DNA of 64,000 nt from Brachypodius melanocephalos (GCA_013398615.1 VZSR01003022.1:3620100-3684099), one strand, 5' to 3'. Shown: positions 13,128 to 26,044, counted from the stretch's first letter. Program-made: numbers and translations. The notes: generated from the sequence alone by a model not told the origin.

Positions 13128-14480
13128 CTAGGCATCACCCTGAGGCAGAAGGAAGGAGAAGTGTCCGCGGTCTCTCAGTCCTGCATCGCTGACAGCTTTG
13201 AAAAACTGTGCACATCCCCCCTCCTCCCCACCTGCTGCAGACTGCAAAGGGAAAGCACAGCTCCTAAACACACAGGGATGAATGAGATGTGTGTTTATCA
13301 CATTCAGGGTGATGCATGGAGAGACTGTGGTTGTTTCCTGGGGGTGCCCAGTTCCTCAGCCAGCATCTCCTGCAGAGCAGTCCCTTCCTCACCAGGCACC
13401 CACAGCAATGATTGGAAAACATCACCCACCCCTCAGGAAAAGCCTGGTGCAGCCAGCAAGCCATTTCCTCTGCCAGAAATACCTGGAAGAGAGTAAAAGA
13501 AGTGGAGAGGAAGGAAGCTGTAAAGCAGAGGAAGCTGGAAGGCATTCCCAACCTCAGCATGGTGATGCTCAGGACCTGGAAAGGCATAAAAGACTATCTG
13601 GTCTTTGTTCACCCCTGGAGCCACACTACTGGCAAAGACGAGCAAGAACAATAAAAATTCCACCACTCCGAGGTTTTCCTGGATGAGTGTTAAAGCTTTT
13701 CTCAGTAAGAACTCTGAATAGTGTGAAAATTATAACAGAAAACATTTTTGTTGTCTCCAGGGAGGAAGATGCATATAAAGGGGGTTTTCCTGGCCAGGTT
13801 ATACTGGCTGCAGCCCTGGGTACAAAGAGCTGCCACCCTAATTCCAAGAGCCACCTTGAAGGAACATTGGAAGGGAATGTGTCCTTCCTTCCTTCCCTCT
13901 CTCCTTCAGCTAATTTTGTATTTCTCTTCCTGGCTGTGCTGCAGAGTAATGAACGTGGGTGATTTGCCATCAGATAAATTGCACACCATTAGCTGCCTGT
14001 TTAGAGACCATATTTCCTCTTTGTGATGAGAGCTCAATATCTTTCCAATGAGTTATGACTTGGAGATCTCCTAGACCTGGGCTGTAAGTACCAAGCAATT
14101 ACTGTGCCGTAATTCCAGGGCATAATTCCAGGGCTGCTCCCCTCCCTGCTACACAGAGTCTCCTAAGCCTCCTCAGGTGGGCTGGAGGAAGCTTCTCCAG
14201 GTTTGAAAGAATGGATTAATGGCAGCTGTTTCCAGCAGCTCCCTTTTCCCTCCTCCTTCTCCATCCCCTGCCCAGCGATGCTCAGTGGGCTCCAGGGTTT
14301 GTACTTTGCTATAGGAGTGGGTTGAAAATCACAGGAAAGTGGCCAAAATCTTGTGCCTACACACAAATTGAACCCTGGTGCTGCTGTCCTGTCGTGCCCA
14401 AGCTCCCCTGGAGGGCTGACACAAACATCCCAGCCCAGCATCTCCAGGGATGCTGCTCAGGGCCACCTCCCCTGTCTGCA
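13128..14480. other. No gene seen
   Basis: Spacer between the CR1 tail and LTR D. A faint CR1-like phrase (acctggaaaggcataaaaga near 13577) is too short to call. Confidence 0.55.
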
Positions 14481-14920
14481 TGATGCCTTGGAGTGGCTAC
14501 CTAGAACAGAGGCTAAAGATTAAGAGAATAAGAGTGGGTATTTATTAAAGGCCTCCAACAGATACACCTTGGGCAGTCAGAAACCTCTGAGAGGGGCTGC
14601 ACTCAAGATGAACAATGGTCACGAGTTTTTCAGACAATTATGAGTTTGGTCCACTTACATATCAGGGATTAATTCTCCAATAATAGCTTCAGGTAATGAA
14701 TCCCATTCCCCCAGTTTGCTGCTCCCCTCAATCCACTTTTGTTTATACTTTTCAGGGCCTGAGGCAGAGTGTCCTTGAATATCAGGCCTAGAGGGCCTTA
14801 GATATTTTTGTCTGACCAAAATGTGAAGACAGTAACTAACACTCTATATGGAGTTCAGAGTTATACACTAAAGCAGTGCAGGATTTGAAAAATATAAAAG
14901 CTGAAATCCTAAGGCATCAG
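14481..14920 (-). mobile_element. Solo LTR D, intergenic
   Basis: A 440-bp LTR from TGATGCCT to AGGCATCA, same subfamily as LTR A. Shared stretches include the CTATATGGAGTTCAGAG region and the terminal AAAAATATAAAAGCT. The minus strand holds AATAAA at 14541-14546. Flanks are TGCA and GCAC, so no clean target duplication is visible. No coding remnants are seen. Confidence 0.8.
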
Positions 14921-15589
14921 CACAGCAGAAAGAAAACCTCTCCTTCCCTTTAGGAAAATCTCTGTGTCCTGGGACTTGAGTGCAGAGCCACATTTGCACC
15001 TTTAATAGAAGGGATTATTGAGCTCTGAGCTCCCGGTCAAGGCTGGAGCTTGGGGTGGTGGAACCTTCCCAAACCCTGCTGGGAGCAGAGTCAGGAGCCC
15101 AGCCCTGGCAGCAGCCCCCAGCAAACAGCCTCATTCACGGATGATGGATAATATTAATTAAGGAAGAGCATTCCTGATGGGCAATGAAACAGCAGAGTAA
15201 CCTCAGATGGATGAATGGACAGGTGGGTGGTGAGCACCACAAACCCCTGATTTACCAGAGCTTCCCTTTCAGTAAAAAAATTTAACAATGAGCTAAGCGG
15301 GAGACTTCCTGATCTTCTCTGTTTTTTATTTTTAGCAGCTTTTCTCACTCCTGACATCACTGTACCATCAGGCCTTGGAAACCCTCCCAATACATTCCCA
15401 AAAGGATTAAGTCCCTGGCAGGCTCATTGGGGTGATCCCAGCCCTTCTTGGCTGGGGAGCTGCTTGTTTGAATCAAAGTTGTTCTGTTCTACTTTAATCC
15501 CAGGTAAAGGACCCCATTCTGAGACAAACCAGGTTCAGATTTGTCTCTCTGCTTCCCTTCTTCAGGAAAAAAAAAATATAAAAGAGAAG

Positions 15590-17650
15590 ATTATTCTTCG
15601 CAATGAAATTTTTTTGGAATGATAAGTAACAGCACAAACCTACAGGAGATATTTCAGCCTCTCAAACTGCTGACGTTGAAATGTATCCAGGAGACCATAC
15701 TATGAGTATTTTAAATAGATCAAATAATCCTCGCTTTGCAAAGCCAGATTTTTCTGTCCCAGGCCCCAGGCAGGTGGAGTTCAAGTGAGTTTCGATGGAG
15801 CATTAATGGTGTGTTAATGAAGCCTCGCCCGCCGCTGCAATCTTCAAAGGCACTCTTGTTTTTGAACTGTAATTGTCCACTGAGAAATGACAAAACAAAC
15901 AGCAATTACTCTGGAAAAGGGATTTTTTTTAAAAAAAATGCTGCCAGTAGGAGTGGAGCCCATAGAGCAGCATCGGTGATACACACGCACGGAGCTGCTG
16001 CCAGTTCTGGAGAGCTGGAAGCACAGCGGTGCCTTGTTTTCCTGTTTGCATTCCTTTGCCTTTTCTCATTTTTAATTTTTTGCAGCGGGAGCGATGCCCA
16101 GGGAGGGAGGGAGGGAGGGAGGCAGATGGTGCCAGACCCACGAGCAGCTCCCAAAACATCCCCGGGTTGCGATGGGGACCGGGGCTGCTCCTCTGGCATC
16201 CCTGAGCTCGCCGGAATCGCATCCCTGGAAATGCCAAACAATTCCCCCTGACCCAGAGGCCATTCCAGCATCAGGATGTGCCCTGAAACAGCTCCAGCCT
16301 CTCCGAACAGGAGATCTCACCCACCCTGGGGGCGGGTTTTATTGGCACGATGCACATAATCCGTTATCTTTATTAGGATGGCCCTGTCCCTGTTTATGTG
16401 CGATCCGTGGAATTCTTTTCCTCGAGATAAGAAAACCCCCCCTCGGATCTGCTGGGCAGAAAACTGCTGATAACAGCACACAGTCATTTATTTTGTGGGG
16501 GATTGTTACAGTGAGAACCCGGAGCAGGCAGTAGTGGGCAATTACTGTCGGCTCTGACCTGCAAATGGGGAAAAATTCCCTTTCCCGGAAAGGAGAACGA
16601 GAAGTTATGGACTGGACTCAGTGCTGTGGCAAGGCAAATAATAATAATTCTCTGTGCCTGACAAGACTGGGGGCTGGAGTGCTCCCTGCCTGCTCTGCCA
16701 CAGCTCTCCACCTTTATTTTTGGAGTGTTACCAGTTTAAGAGTGGTTTCTCTTTACCTGAAATACAATTTTTTTAAAAATTAAAATTTTGGTTTATTGTT
16801 GAGATGTACCCTCCTGTAATTTAAGTAGTTTGTGTAAAAACGTCAGGCAGCACGTGGGTGCTGTCAGCTCCATAAAGAAGCTCTAAAACCGTGGAAGTTT
16901 TAGTGGCTGAAGGGGTGGATCCAGCACCTCCCAGCATCCCTACCCTCCAAAACTGCAAGCAAAATAAATTCCTTCTGCATTAACATTTCCCAGTAATTTA
17001 GTCATTGCAAACCCTAGGAATTTGGGATGAGGAAAAGTGGCAAAGCTCCTTTGCCTTTTCCTGCCTGCAAATAAATCCTAAGTATTACATTAATTTTAAA
17101 CCCATAAAGAATATGAAAAGTGGAAACAAAGCACTCAGCTCCCTCCTGGCAGATAGGGCTTATCTCGTTTAGGAAATCAGCTTTAAATGAATGCTCAGAT
17201 AAGCTAAATTTTTTTCATCTGTGACTAGCACATTTTAAATGGTTTTATTTAACTAATAAAACCCATTTTTGGTACTGGTTTTTGGGCATCTTAAATTGAA
17301 AACCAATTTGTACCCAAATAGACCATGGCACACGGTGTGAGTCCAAACTTAATAATCATCTCATAAAGAAGAAATGCATCATCCCCTATATTACAAAATA
17401 ATAAAATGCAAACACAAAGAATTGCTGTAAATGTACATTAAGCTACATAATTGCTTAAGTAACCTCCCACATACAAAGTGTTTTCTTCTGTTTAGCAAAA
17501 CAGAGGAGTTTTAGGAGAATCAAAGCTGCAGGTCGGTGGTTACCAATAAAGAATCAAATTATGGGAATAAATAAAACACACAAATGAGAAACAAGATTAA
17601 GAGCTGGTAATTTAAGCCAAGCTTTCTGCTTTGCTCATTCAAACCATCAT
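15590..17650. promoter_or_regulatory. Candidate enhancer cluster with GATA-type sites
   Basis: About 2 kb without recognisable transposons, with a higher AT share than neighbours and scattered non-CpG-decayed segments. WGATAR-type sites lie at 16364-16369 (minus), 16425-16431, 16468-16473, 17151-17156, 17160-17165 (minus) and 17197-17203. Homeobox-type TTAATG motifs lie near 15803-15820. I infer a long-range regulatory region. No gene is visible in it. Confidence 0.35.
16098..16122 (+). repeat. (GGGA)n tract, G-quadruplex potential
   Basis: Five GGG runs separated by single A bases, the tightest canonical quadruplex pattern. A near-identical tract is at 24083-24103. Confidence 0.8.
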
Positions 17651-20130
17651 TAAAAGAGGTGGCTGAAATAAATAATCTCTGGAGCTTTCAACTCCTTCCA
17701 CCCCAGGAAAAGTTTGGGAAGGGTGGGAAGCAGCCCTGGCAGGCTGAGGGATACAGCTGGAAGGGGTGGGACATTGGCAGGGGACTTCAGGATGGTGCTG
17801 AGCTCTCATGGATTAAAAACCCTAAATGGCAAGTGCCTAGAATGGATTAAAAAAAATCCAAATGACAAGAGCCCAAAGCTGACCAGGTCATCCAATCCTC
17901 CCCAGTCCCAGCTCCATCAGACACCACATATTTGGAAAGATGTCCCACAGCTGTTCCTGAATCCCAGGGTCAAGGAGAGGAAGCTGGGATTTGGGGAGAG
18001 CCAGAGGCACAGAAAAGCAGCAGACTCATGGTTGATGCTCCATTTTGTTGCACATCCCGTGGTGTTCAGGCACTGATGGCTGAGCCCTGGGGTGGGGAGG
18101 TGGGATCCTGGCCCCCTGCAGCCACCAAATCCACCCCTTCCCGAGTGTTTTTTATGGGTAGGATGCACAGTTTTTGTAGGAAAATGTTCACAGGGATCCC
18201 TCGTGGAGGGGAGATGGATCCCCCCTCCTGCTGCCATGGCTGGTAGGATGCTGTGGGGAGCCCAGGGATGCAGGATCCCATAGTCCCACATGGATCACTC
18301 ATGCCAAGACCCCCTGGCACCTGGATTTGCCACCACCTGGGGGTTTCCCACAAGTGTGAAGCAATGAAGGCTTCACATCCCTCCATGCCAGGCTCCCATG
18401 GTCCTTCCCACTGCTCTTGAGGAAGAGGAGTCTCTTTGGAGCAGATGGAGAGAAGTCTGGAGAGAGAATTTTGGATTTTAGCAGCACCTGGAGCAGCCCA
18501 GAGAGCATTCAGGGTCATGGTGGGACACCTCCCCACTGGCTGTGGCAGCATCCTGGGAAGACACTCGGGAAAAAATCCAATTCCTTCCTGGCATCTCCAG
18601 CTTTGAGTCTCTCAGAGCACAGCCCACTGCCCAGCAAGCCAGAGCATCTTTCTTTCCTATGAAACAGAGAAGCCCAGGAAAATGCAGCAATAATGTGTTG
18701 TTTTCTATTCCACTGCTCAGTGAGGAGCCTCTGGGGATGGCAGGGGAGGAAAGGGACCTCAAAATAGCGGCAGACACTCTGTGCAGATGGAGAAGCTTTC
18801 CGGAGCACAGAAATCCCGAAATAGAGCAAACATTCCCCTTCCCTGATCCTGTTCCAAGGAAAGGGCTGGGGTGAGAGCACTGTGAGGTGCCCTGTGTTTG
18901 TGTTTGTTTGGGAATAGCTCCCAGCACCTGCTGGGAAGAGGCAGGAGGATTCAGAGGGGCATCTCCCATCCTCAGCCAGCTGAGAGAGCCCAGGGCCTCC
19001 CTGGTCACATCCACCTGGGAAGTGGGGACACTTCAGCTCTCCCACCCACCCGTGGGACAGCCTTCTGCCTTGGCATCGACTGCTGCATCTGAACAGGGCC
19101 TTGGCAGATGCTGGGCATGGGGGAGAGGCAATCTCTGAGCGACTCACCAGCGCCAGAGAGAGAAATCCCAAAACCGCCGCCATCTCCTCTGGGAGAGGCA
19201 CCCACATCCCAACAGCCAGGCTGGCTCCAGGAGCTGGGTTAACTTTGGGACACGAGGGCCTCAGAGGTCTCTGCCAACCTTAATGATTCCATGGCTGGCA
19301 CAGGACTGCTCCAGACCCTCCCTGCCTGGGGACAGTGACAGGGCCACCCATGCCCACAGCAGTCACTGTGTGCCCAGGCTCTGTGCTGACCCCCAGGGCA
19401 GCCAGGGCCACTCTCCAGCCCCATTTGAAGCCTGGTGCCTCCAGTGGGATCACACAGAGCCTGCCATCTGTCCCTTGCCATGATTCCAAAAGGAGACCTG
19501 AGCATCTGAGCTTCCTCCCTTGCCCCCATCACCCTCCTGCCCCCAGGAAAGAGAGGAGATGCCTCCAGCCAGCACAGGGAAAGGTGCCCGGTAGCCAGGG
19601 CTGTGGATGGGATCATGGAGGCATGAGGGGAGTCTAATTCCTCCTGCTGGAGCACCCAGGCAGAGATTTGGTGTCTGGGAGGGGTCAGAGGCCCCTTTGC
19701 ACCATCCCAGGAGGGAGCAGAGCCCACAGCTGGGTCTCCTCTGCTCCAGGAGATTTTGGTGCCTGCCTGACTTGGGCTCTGCCCACATCCCAGCTCAGTC
19801 GCTTCCAAGTTCTTCCCATTTCCTTGTTAAACCAAGCTGGGCATCAGCTGAAAGCAGCAGCACCAGATGTCCCAGGTCCCACACGAGCCTTGTTTGCCGT
19901 ATGAGGCACCAGCTCAAGGCTTTCTTTGTCTTGCCAAGAACAAGTGCTAAGGCAAAGCACGGCCCTCGTGCTGCCAGGAGGTACCAATTGGCACCTTTTA
20001 GCCATCCCCAAAATAACCCAAACTGGTTTGACATAACAAATCAGCGTGAGAAATCCTGCTGCTCGAAGCCAACAGGACACGGTGACATGAAACCATCAGA
20101 GACATTTTGAGTTTCGAACCTCAGCTCAGT
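17651..20130. other. No gene seen
   Basis: GC-rich spacer with one short CR1 remnant (19225-19295). Long minus-strand frames around 18478-19207 have no recognisable domain. Confidence 0.55.
19225..19295 (+). mobile_element. Short CR1 tail remnant
   Basis: The stretch gggcctcagaggtctctgcc followed by aaccttaatgattccatgg matches the last ~50 bases expected of a CR1 3' end on the plus strand. The remnant is very short. Confidence 0.45.
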
Positions 20131-20132
20131 TA

Positions 20133-20208
20133 GGGGAGGGATGCAGAGGGTTTTGGGGAGGGATGCAGAGGGTTTTGGGGAGGGATGTAGAGAGTTTTGG
20201 GGAGGGGA
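20133..20208. repeat. 22-bp tandem repeat, three units
   Basis: ggggagggatgcagagggtt plus tt is repeated three times, the third copy with two changes. G-rich on the plus strand. Confidence 0.8.
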
Positions 20209-20754
20209 ACACCTGCGTGGGCTTCCAGAGCTCACTGTGCCATGCCAGCAGGGCCAGGCTGGGGCAAACAGGGGGTCTCTGCATTCACCCACAGCTCCAA
20301 GGGCTGGGAAAACATAAAGATTGCCTGATGTGCCTGATTCCACCCATTTTCAGCCCCCCAATTCATTAGGGCATGTGAGGACACTGCTGCCATGGCTCGG
20401 TGACCTGCCACCCCCTCCCACATCCCCTGCCCACGTGTTCTCGTGCTGCCACGCTCCTGCAGTAGAAACTGGGTGTGTTAAAGCTGCTGTTAACAGAGAG
20501 GAGTTGGGCTCTGCCAGCAAAGAACATTTTGGAGAGTCACCAGGCAGGGGGGAAAAAAAGCCAGGAAGATGCTGCACGGCACACGGATCTGGTAGGAAAG
20601 GGAGGGAATTTGGCAGGATGGTGGGAAGCACCCACACAGGGTCCCAGGCTGGAGCAGCTCCTCAATGCAGGAGAACATCAGCCAAGCATGAGCATGAGGG
20701 TGAGAGCTCCAGAATCCAACCTGCTCCCACCATCAGCTGACCCAGGAGCTCCCT

Positions 20755-20905
20755 AGGATCCCAGGGGACATCCCAGACACCCCAGCCCTGCTTGGGGAGA
20801 CCTTCAGGGACCTGCAGAGCTCACCCAGGATCCCAGGGGACATCCCAGACACCCCAGCCCTACAGTGCTTGGGGAGACCTTCAGGGACCTGCAGAGCTCA
20901 CCCAG
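20755..20905. repeat. 72-bp direct duplication
   Basis: The block aggatcccaggggacatccc ... cctgcagagctcaccc occurs twice in a row with an offset of 72 bases (20761 and 20833). The second copy has a 4-base insertion (near 20873). Near identity suggests a recent event. Confidence 0.85.
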
Positions 20906-21229
20906 GCCATCTGCCCCCATCCCACTGTGCAGACACTTCCAGAAGATTCTTGTTGACCTTAACAGGGTTGCCCCTGCTTGGCCAGCTCTCATCTCTGATG
21001 ATTTGGAGCCTCTCTGGTTCCCGTCATGCAAATGGAGGGATGACAAATCTTTGGCCAGCAGTAATTCACAGCCAGACTGAAGATAACCAAGGGGTTTGAA
21101 ATCCAATAGTCCCTAAACACTTTCAGGTGCTGCCTTTGCCTTTCTATCTTCAGGCTTCAGGGACAAATAATTCCCTACAATCTGTGTTCCCAGCTCCTCT
21201 CTCCTGAACTCTGGAGAAGGATTTCAGTC

Positions 21230-21460
21230 AGGTCTAGCACAACGCACGGCCATTCGTCACGAAATTATTTTCATTCATTTATCTCCATTCTGCCTTTTCA
21301 AGTCCTTTCCTTGCGTGCTACTTCGGCCAAATTCCCAATTCCCTGAATTTATTATCACTATAAAATGGTTGCCTGCTCCACAGCATGACCTAGACACGCA
21401 CCCCACCGCGATGCTTTAAAGGCCTCCGTCTGTTCCTATGGCAACTGCAAAAGGAGGCAA
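21230..21460. other. Candidate conserved non-coding element
   Basis: Unusual for this region in keeping CpGs (cattcgtcacgaaattattt, cttgcgtgctacttcggcc) and having no repeat signature. It ends about 240 bp before the LTR next to the gap. No coding frame is recognisable. Confidence 0.25.
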
Positions 21461-21701
21461 GCGCGGCAGCCAGCCCTGGGATGGATCCTGCACGGATGCT
21501 GGCATCCCTCCCTGCCTGCCGGGAGGCCACAACAACGCTGGGGGATGCACAGTGCTGGAACAAGCAGGGCAGGAACACGTTTTCCTGGTGGTTTCTGTCC
21601 CCTGCTCGCCTTGGAGCAGCTCTGCTGGGTCCACACGTGGCCAGGAGGATGTGGCAATGCTGGGAGGGGCTCAGCTTGTCCAGATGGGCACAGGCTGGAG
21701 C

Positions 21702-21952
21702 TGTGTCTTAGTTTGGGAAGACAGGTCTGCCAGGGAAAGCTGGAGTTTCCCTTGGAATGGAGAATGTAAACCCCCTACCTCTGAATTATTATAATTTTGC
21801 AATTAAGAGGCTTTCAGGCAAAAATATGGGAATAGGAATAACAGTTCTTTACTAGGAATATTAAAAATACAAACATAGTGGTACAAAAAACCAAGCAAAT
21901 AAAATATCCCAGAAACACTGACAGAGTCAGAACATGACCTGACACCCTGTTG
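21702..21952 (+). mobile_element. LTR fragment running into the assembly gap
   Basis: From TGTGTCTTAGTTTGGG the sequence becomes AT-rich and resembles the start of a common songbird retroviral LTR (AATTATTATAATTTTGCAATTAAGAGG region). It continues unbroken to the gap at 21953. The rest of the element is either inside the gap or collapsed. The family resemblance is recalled, not searched. Confidence 0.55.
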
Positions 21953-22052
21953 NNNNNNNNNNNNNNNNNNNNNNNNNNNNNNNNNNNNNNNNNNNNNNNN
22001 NNNNNNNNNNNNNNNNNNNNNNNNNNNNNNNNNNNNNNNNNNNNNNNNNNNN
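21953..22052. other. Assembly gap, 100 N
   Basis: Exactly 100 N, the customary placeholder for a gap of unknown size. The left edge is LTR-like sequence, so the gap probably replaces a longer endogenous retroviral element or a copy that could not be assembled. Confidence 0.95.
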
Positions 22053-22289
22053 CCCCAACAGATGGAAAAATAGAATAAGCCAGGACAAGCTGGGATGGAG
22101 ATACAGGCACAGGGACCTGGCAGCCCATGGTGACATCCAGCTGTGGCCCTGCTGGGCTGGTCACTCTCATGTCCACTCTGTTTGTGCTCCAAGTGCAACA
22201 CCTCACACAAACCCACTCCCTCCAAAGCAGGCAGCTCAGCCCCAAAAAGCTGCTTCTGCAAATCCTACTGCTTTCAACCTGTTGGTAGA

Positions 22290-22460
22290 CACTGAGGCCT
22301 TTCCTTTCATTAACTGATGTTATTCTCTTTTAATTCTTTATTAATCAATTCCCACACCAGCCACTCCATCAGTTTGCCTGGGATCGAAGTGGAGCTGACA
22401 GGCCTGTAATTATCCAGGTCGTCTCATTTATCCTTTTTAAACATTGGCAGAGATCTCACC
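22290..22460 (-). pseudogene. CR1-type reverse transcriptase fragment
   Basis: On the minus strand, 22440-22350 reads DDLDNYRPVSSTSIPGKLME and WLV. The NYRPVSxTSIPGKLME block is typical of CR1 LINE reverse transcriptases. It is an isolated fragment without the rest of the polymerase and so a decayed LINE piece. It lies a few hundred bases beyond the assembly gap. Confidence 0.7.
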
Positions 22461-25400
22461 TGGGAAATCAGCACAGCAGATTCAGTTCTTGCTTTTGACA
22501 CAGACATGATTTTGTTTTTCCTCCTGTGATGGGTCCCAGCCCTCTAGCTGGGGATCCTGTGGGAGCTGCCAAACCAGCACTTTGCACACTGCCATGGGCA
22601 CCATCACTGCCTGCTGCAGCATCCCAGCCTTCATTTAAACCTGGGGAAACAGCAGGCAAGGGCTCCCCATCCTCTCTGCAGCACAGGGGCTGGCTCCTCT
22701 GCTGCTCACTGAGCTCCAGGGGAGGCAGCTCTCAGCTTTCACCACAGAGCATTTCCTGAGCATCCCCTGCTCTGGGAAAGCTCAGGATGCTTTCCTCCAT
22801 TTCCCAGTCTCAAAAATGCTGTTTGAAAATGAATAAAATTTTAACAAGCAGGGCAAATTGGATTATTTCCTTCTGGAAATAAGCCAAGGGGGGGCTACAG
22901 ATTTCCCCACTCTAGGTGGTGCTGACCTGCTGTCCCATGTGGCTCAGGGTGACAGGAACATCCCCACAGCTGGCCATGGGGTCAGCCCCCAGGGGAAGGT
23001 GACAGGCAGAACCCCCCATGTCCCCTTCCTTCTGAGGGCAGTGCCATTGGGACCAGCAGCCATCCCACAAGGATTCTGAGCTTTCCCTGGTCAATCCTGC
23101 CCAGGCTGAGCTTTACCTGGTCCATCAAAATCCTGTGAAGCTGTAACAGCCTCCAAGAAAATGAGTGAAACAGCTTTTGCAGGCAGCAAACATCCGTGCA
23201 GCAGGTTACTTACAGCACCTACAAATCTCCATGCAGCATCTCCTGAGGCCAGGCTGCTTTCAACACCCATCAAAAGACACTGGAAAAAGGAGCTGGAGAA
23301 GAGAGGCAATCCTCTGGAGAGGAACTTGGCTGCATGCAGGGGAGGCAGCACATTCACACACCCCCCACTCCCTCTGATCCAGCTCCCCTTTGCTTCCAGT
23401 TTTACACTTTGGGAGGATGCTGCTTATTCAGGCAGGGCCTTGAGCAACTGGCTCAGCCCTGGGCTGGTGCTGCAGATGGTGCAGGGCACTGGAGAGAGGC
23501 TTGGGAAAAGCTCCCACTCCTCTGGCAGCCGTGACACGCTGGCAGCAGAGAGGGCAGAAAAGGCTCTGGAGCTCGGGGAGCCGGGGCTGCAGGTGAAGGG
23601 GAGAAGGGTTTCTCTGTTTATTCATTTGTAGGGAGGAGGAGAAGGTTAAACTGGGAGCAAGAGCTCCACTGGTGACCTCTGCTCACCCCTGCTGGAGCTG
23701 TTCCCCGAGGGCAGAGGAAAACACGGGGATTGTTGGTGCTGGGATGCACTGGGAGCGAGGGCAGGCATCACCAGACTCCATCCAATGTTTGTGAAACCCC
23801 CTCTGGGAAGCAGCTTTATGCCAAAGGATTTGTGTGGGATTGCTGCTCAGCAGCAGAAGGGTTTGTTCTGAGCAGGGGGATACCAGGGGATGAGAAAACA
23901 TGGCATTTTAAAGCCCAGGGCTGCCGGGGGCTCCCTGGCATTTCCCTCTTGCTGCTGCTTTGTAATCCCGGTTTGTGCCTCCCAGCAGGTCCCAAAAGCA
24001 GGAGCCAAAGGGCAGCCGGATGTGGGGAGGAGGTGATCCCTCTGCGAGGATGCTCTGCAGGGACTGCTCAGCCCTGCTGCAAGGAGGGAGGGAGGGAGGG
24101 AGGCAGCAGCAAAGCCCACAGCAGCATTTTCCAGCCAGGAAAGCCTGGAAAAGGCAACAACCTCCAAGGAAGTGTTTGTGTGCAGGGCCTCACAGGGCGC
24201 TGCTCCAAGGAGGCTGGAATTTGGGTCAGAGAGGAGATCAAGTCAGCTGCCTGCTTTTCCCCCACCTGAGGGCAGATTTGGAGGGTCCCTGGGCACGGGA
24301 AGGGGTCCCTGTTCCAGGGGATCACGGGGGTGGTCCCATCCAACACACTGAGCCCCAGGCGTGCAGACCCCACACTCACCTGGCAGGGGAGTGGCACCAC
24401 TGCCAAAGCACAGGGACAGCTCCCACCGACACTTCTGGACGGGACATTGCTGCCCCTGCTCGGGCTGCTCCACTGTTCACCTCTGCTGGCTCTGAGCTGC
24501 TTTCCAGCTGACCCTGGGGGCTCCTCTCCCTGTTCCCTGCCTTCCTGGGGTGCTCTCTCTGCAGCACCACCAGGGGATGGCTGGAGGCAGCAGGGACACA
24601 GAGGGGAGGGAAACCCACCAGGATCCTCCTTGGCAGAGCCCTCAGCAGGGGAGGGAGTGCAGGATCACAGCCCAGAGCAGAGCAGCTCCAGCAGTGCCCC
24701 AATCCCAGCTCACTCTGGTGTTTGTCAGGACAAACACCAAACAGGCTCTGAGCACAGCACTTCCACAGGTCCCCATTCCCAGCACAACAAAGCCCATCAC
24801 AATCACACAGAGGCAGCCAGCTCTGCCTGAAAAGCCCTCCAAAAGCTCTGTTCAATACCTGTGTGGTTGTTAAAAGGCCTGGCATTGATTCTCTTTGCAC
24901 ATCCCCAGCAGCCCATCCCTCCCCAAGCCCCAGCGCTGGGATCCCTTTGTGCAGTTTATGGGACACACTCAGTGCACCAAAACTGAGCAGAAAGGGCCTC
25001 TGAGCACACCCAAAGCTGCTTGTTCACCAGGTGGGAGACACAGGGCACAAACTACTCACAGGGATGTTACAGCCTGTGCTCTTTGCATTACCCAGCAAAA
25101 CTTCCCAGGAATTCAGCAGTGCCCAGGATTTAATAGCTCTGCAGGGATGAGGCTGTGAAAAATAAATGGGCTTTGTTTGGTGGCTTCCTGCCACTTGTGG
25201 GAAACAAAGTGGTTTCAAACGCCACGGCTTTTAAAGCTGGGTGTTTTTTAAAATAAAGAAGGGAAGGAGATTTCCAGCTGACGTGAGAGTGGCAAGATGA
25301 GCTCGGGAAGAGCTGGGGAAGGAGATGGAGGCTTTGGAAATGCTCAGCCCTCCTTCCCTCCCTGAGAGTGAAAGAGCCTTCAGCCTCACTGGGGTCTGCA

Positions 25401-26044
25401 TCACACAGCTCTGTGCTGGCCCTGGGTGGGATGTGACCCCAGGAATGTCACCTCTCTGAGGTACCAAGGTTTTGTGCAGGAGCATAAAAGATTTTGGGCA
25501 GGAGCAGAGAGGTCTGTGGGGTGAGCATCACCCCACTCACCTCAGGCTGGGATTTGGGGCAGGATGAAGAGCCTCGACCCCAACAGGCAGCTGCTCACCT
25601 GTGGATACACAGCCCAGCAGCTGGAGGAGGCATTTCCCTCACTTACAGCAACTTCCCAGGACCCCAGGTCAGAACTGGAAGTGGTTTCTTTTTGAGAAGC
25701 TATTCAGACCTCCACAGAGGAGCACACACCATCTCCACAAATTCCAGCTCTGTCGAGGGCAGCAGGATCAGAGAATATGTCCTGACCACGAATCCATCAA
25801 TCTCTTCAGGAAAGAATCCATTTTTATGTGCTTGTAGCTGTGGGGATTATTGTTGACCTTGTGAGATCATAAATAGAAGGCACTTTTGGCACAGCCCCTG
25901 CTTTCATCTGGCTCCTCTTTATCTTCCTCTCTCTCTCTCCACTCCCCCATTTTTGGAAGGTAGCTGCCTACTTTGCACCTGCCTACAGCAATCTCCTTTG
26001 GAAACATCCATGCATCTTTATCTGCTAAAGGCAGAATCCTGTCA
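22461..26044. other. No gene seen
   Basis: GC-rich spacer with the (GGGA)n tract. Several open frames of 100-200 codons are Pro/Ser/Gly-biased and unconserved to my eye. Confidence 0.55.
24083..24103 (+). repeat. (GGGA)n tract, G-quadruplex potential
   Basis: Four GGG runs with 1-nt loops, same pattern as 16098-16122. It lies in GC-rich spacer with no other feature. Confidence 0.8.

Noticed and set aside
18478..19207. Two overlapping minus-strand frames of 178 and 230 codons
   Set aside because: No recognisable domain, and the two frames compete over the same DNA, as expected by chance.
20109..20125. tRNA B-box-like GGTTCGAA on the minus strand
   Set aside because: No A box or cloverleaf at the right distance. 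The flanks are the 22-bp repeat and spacer.
21803..22261. Open frame reading through the gap
   Set aside because: It includes 100 N and LTR sequence, so it is not a real protein.
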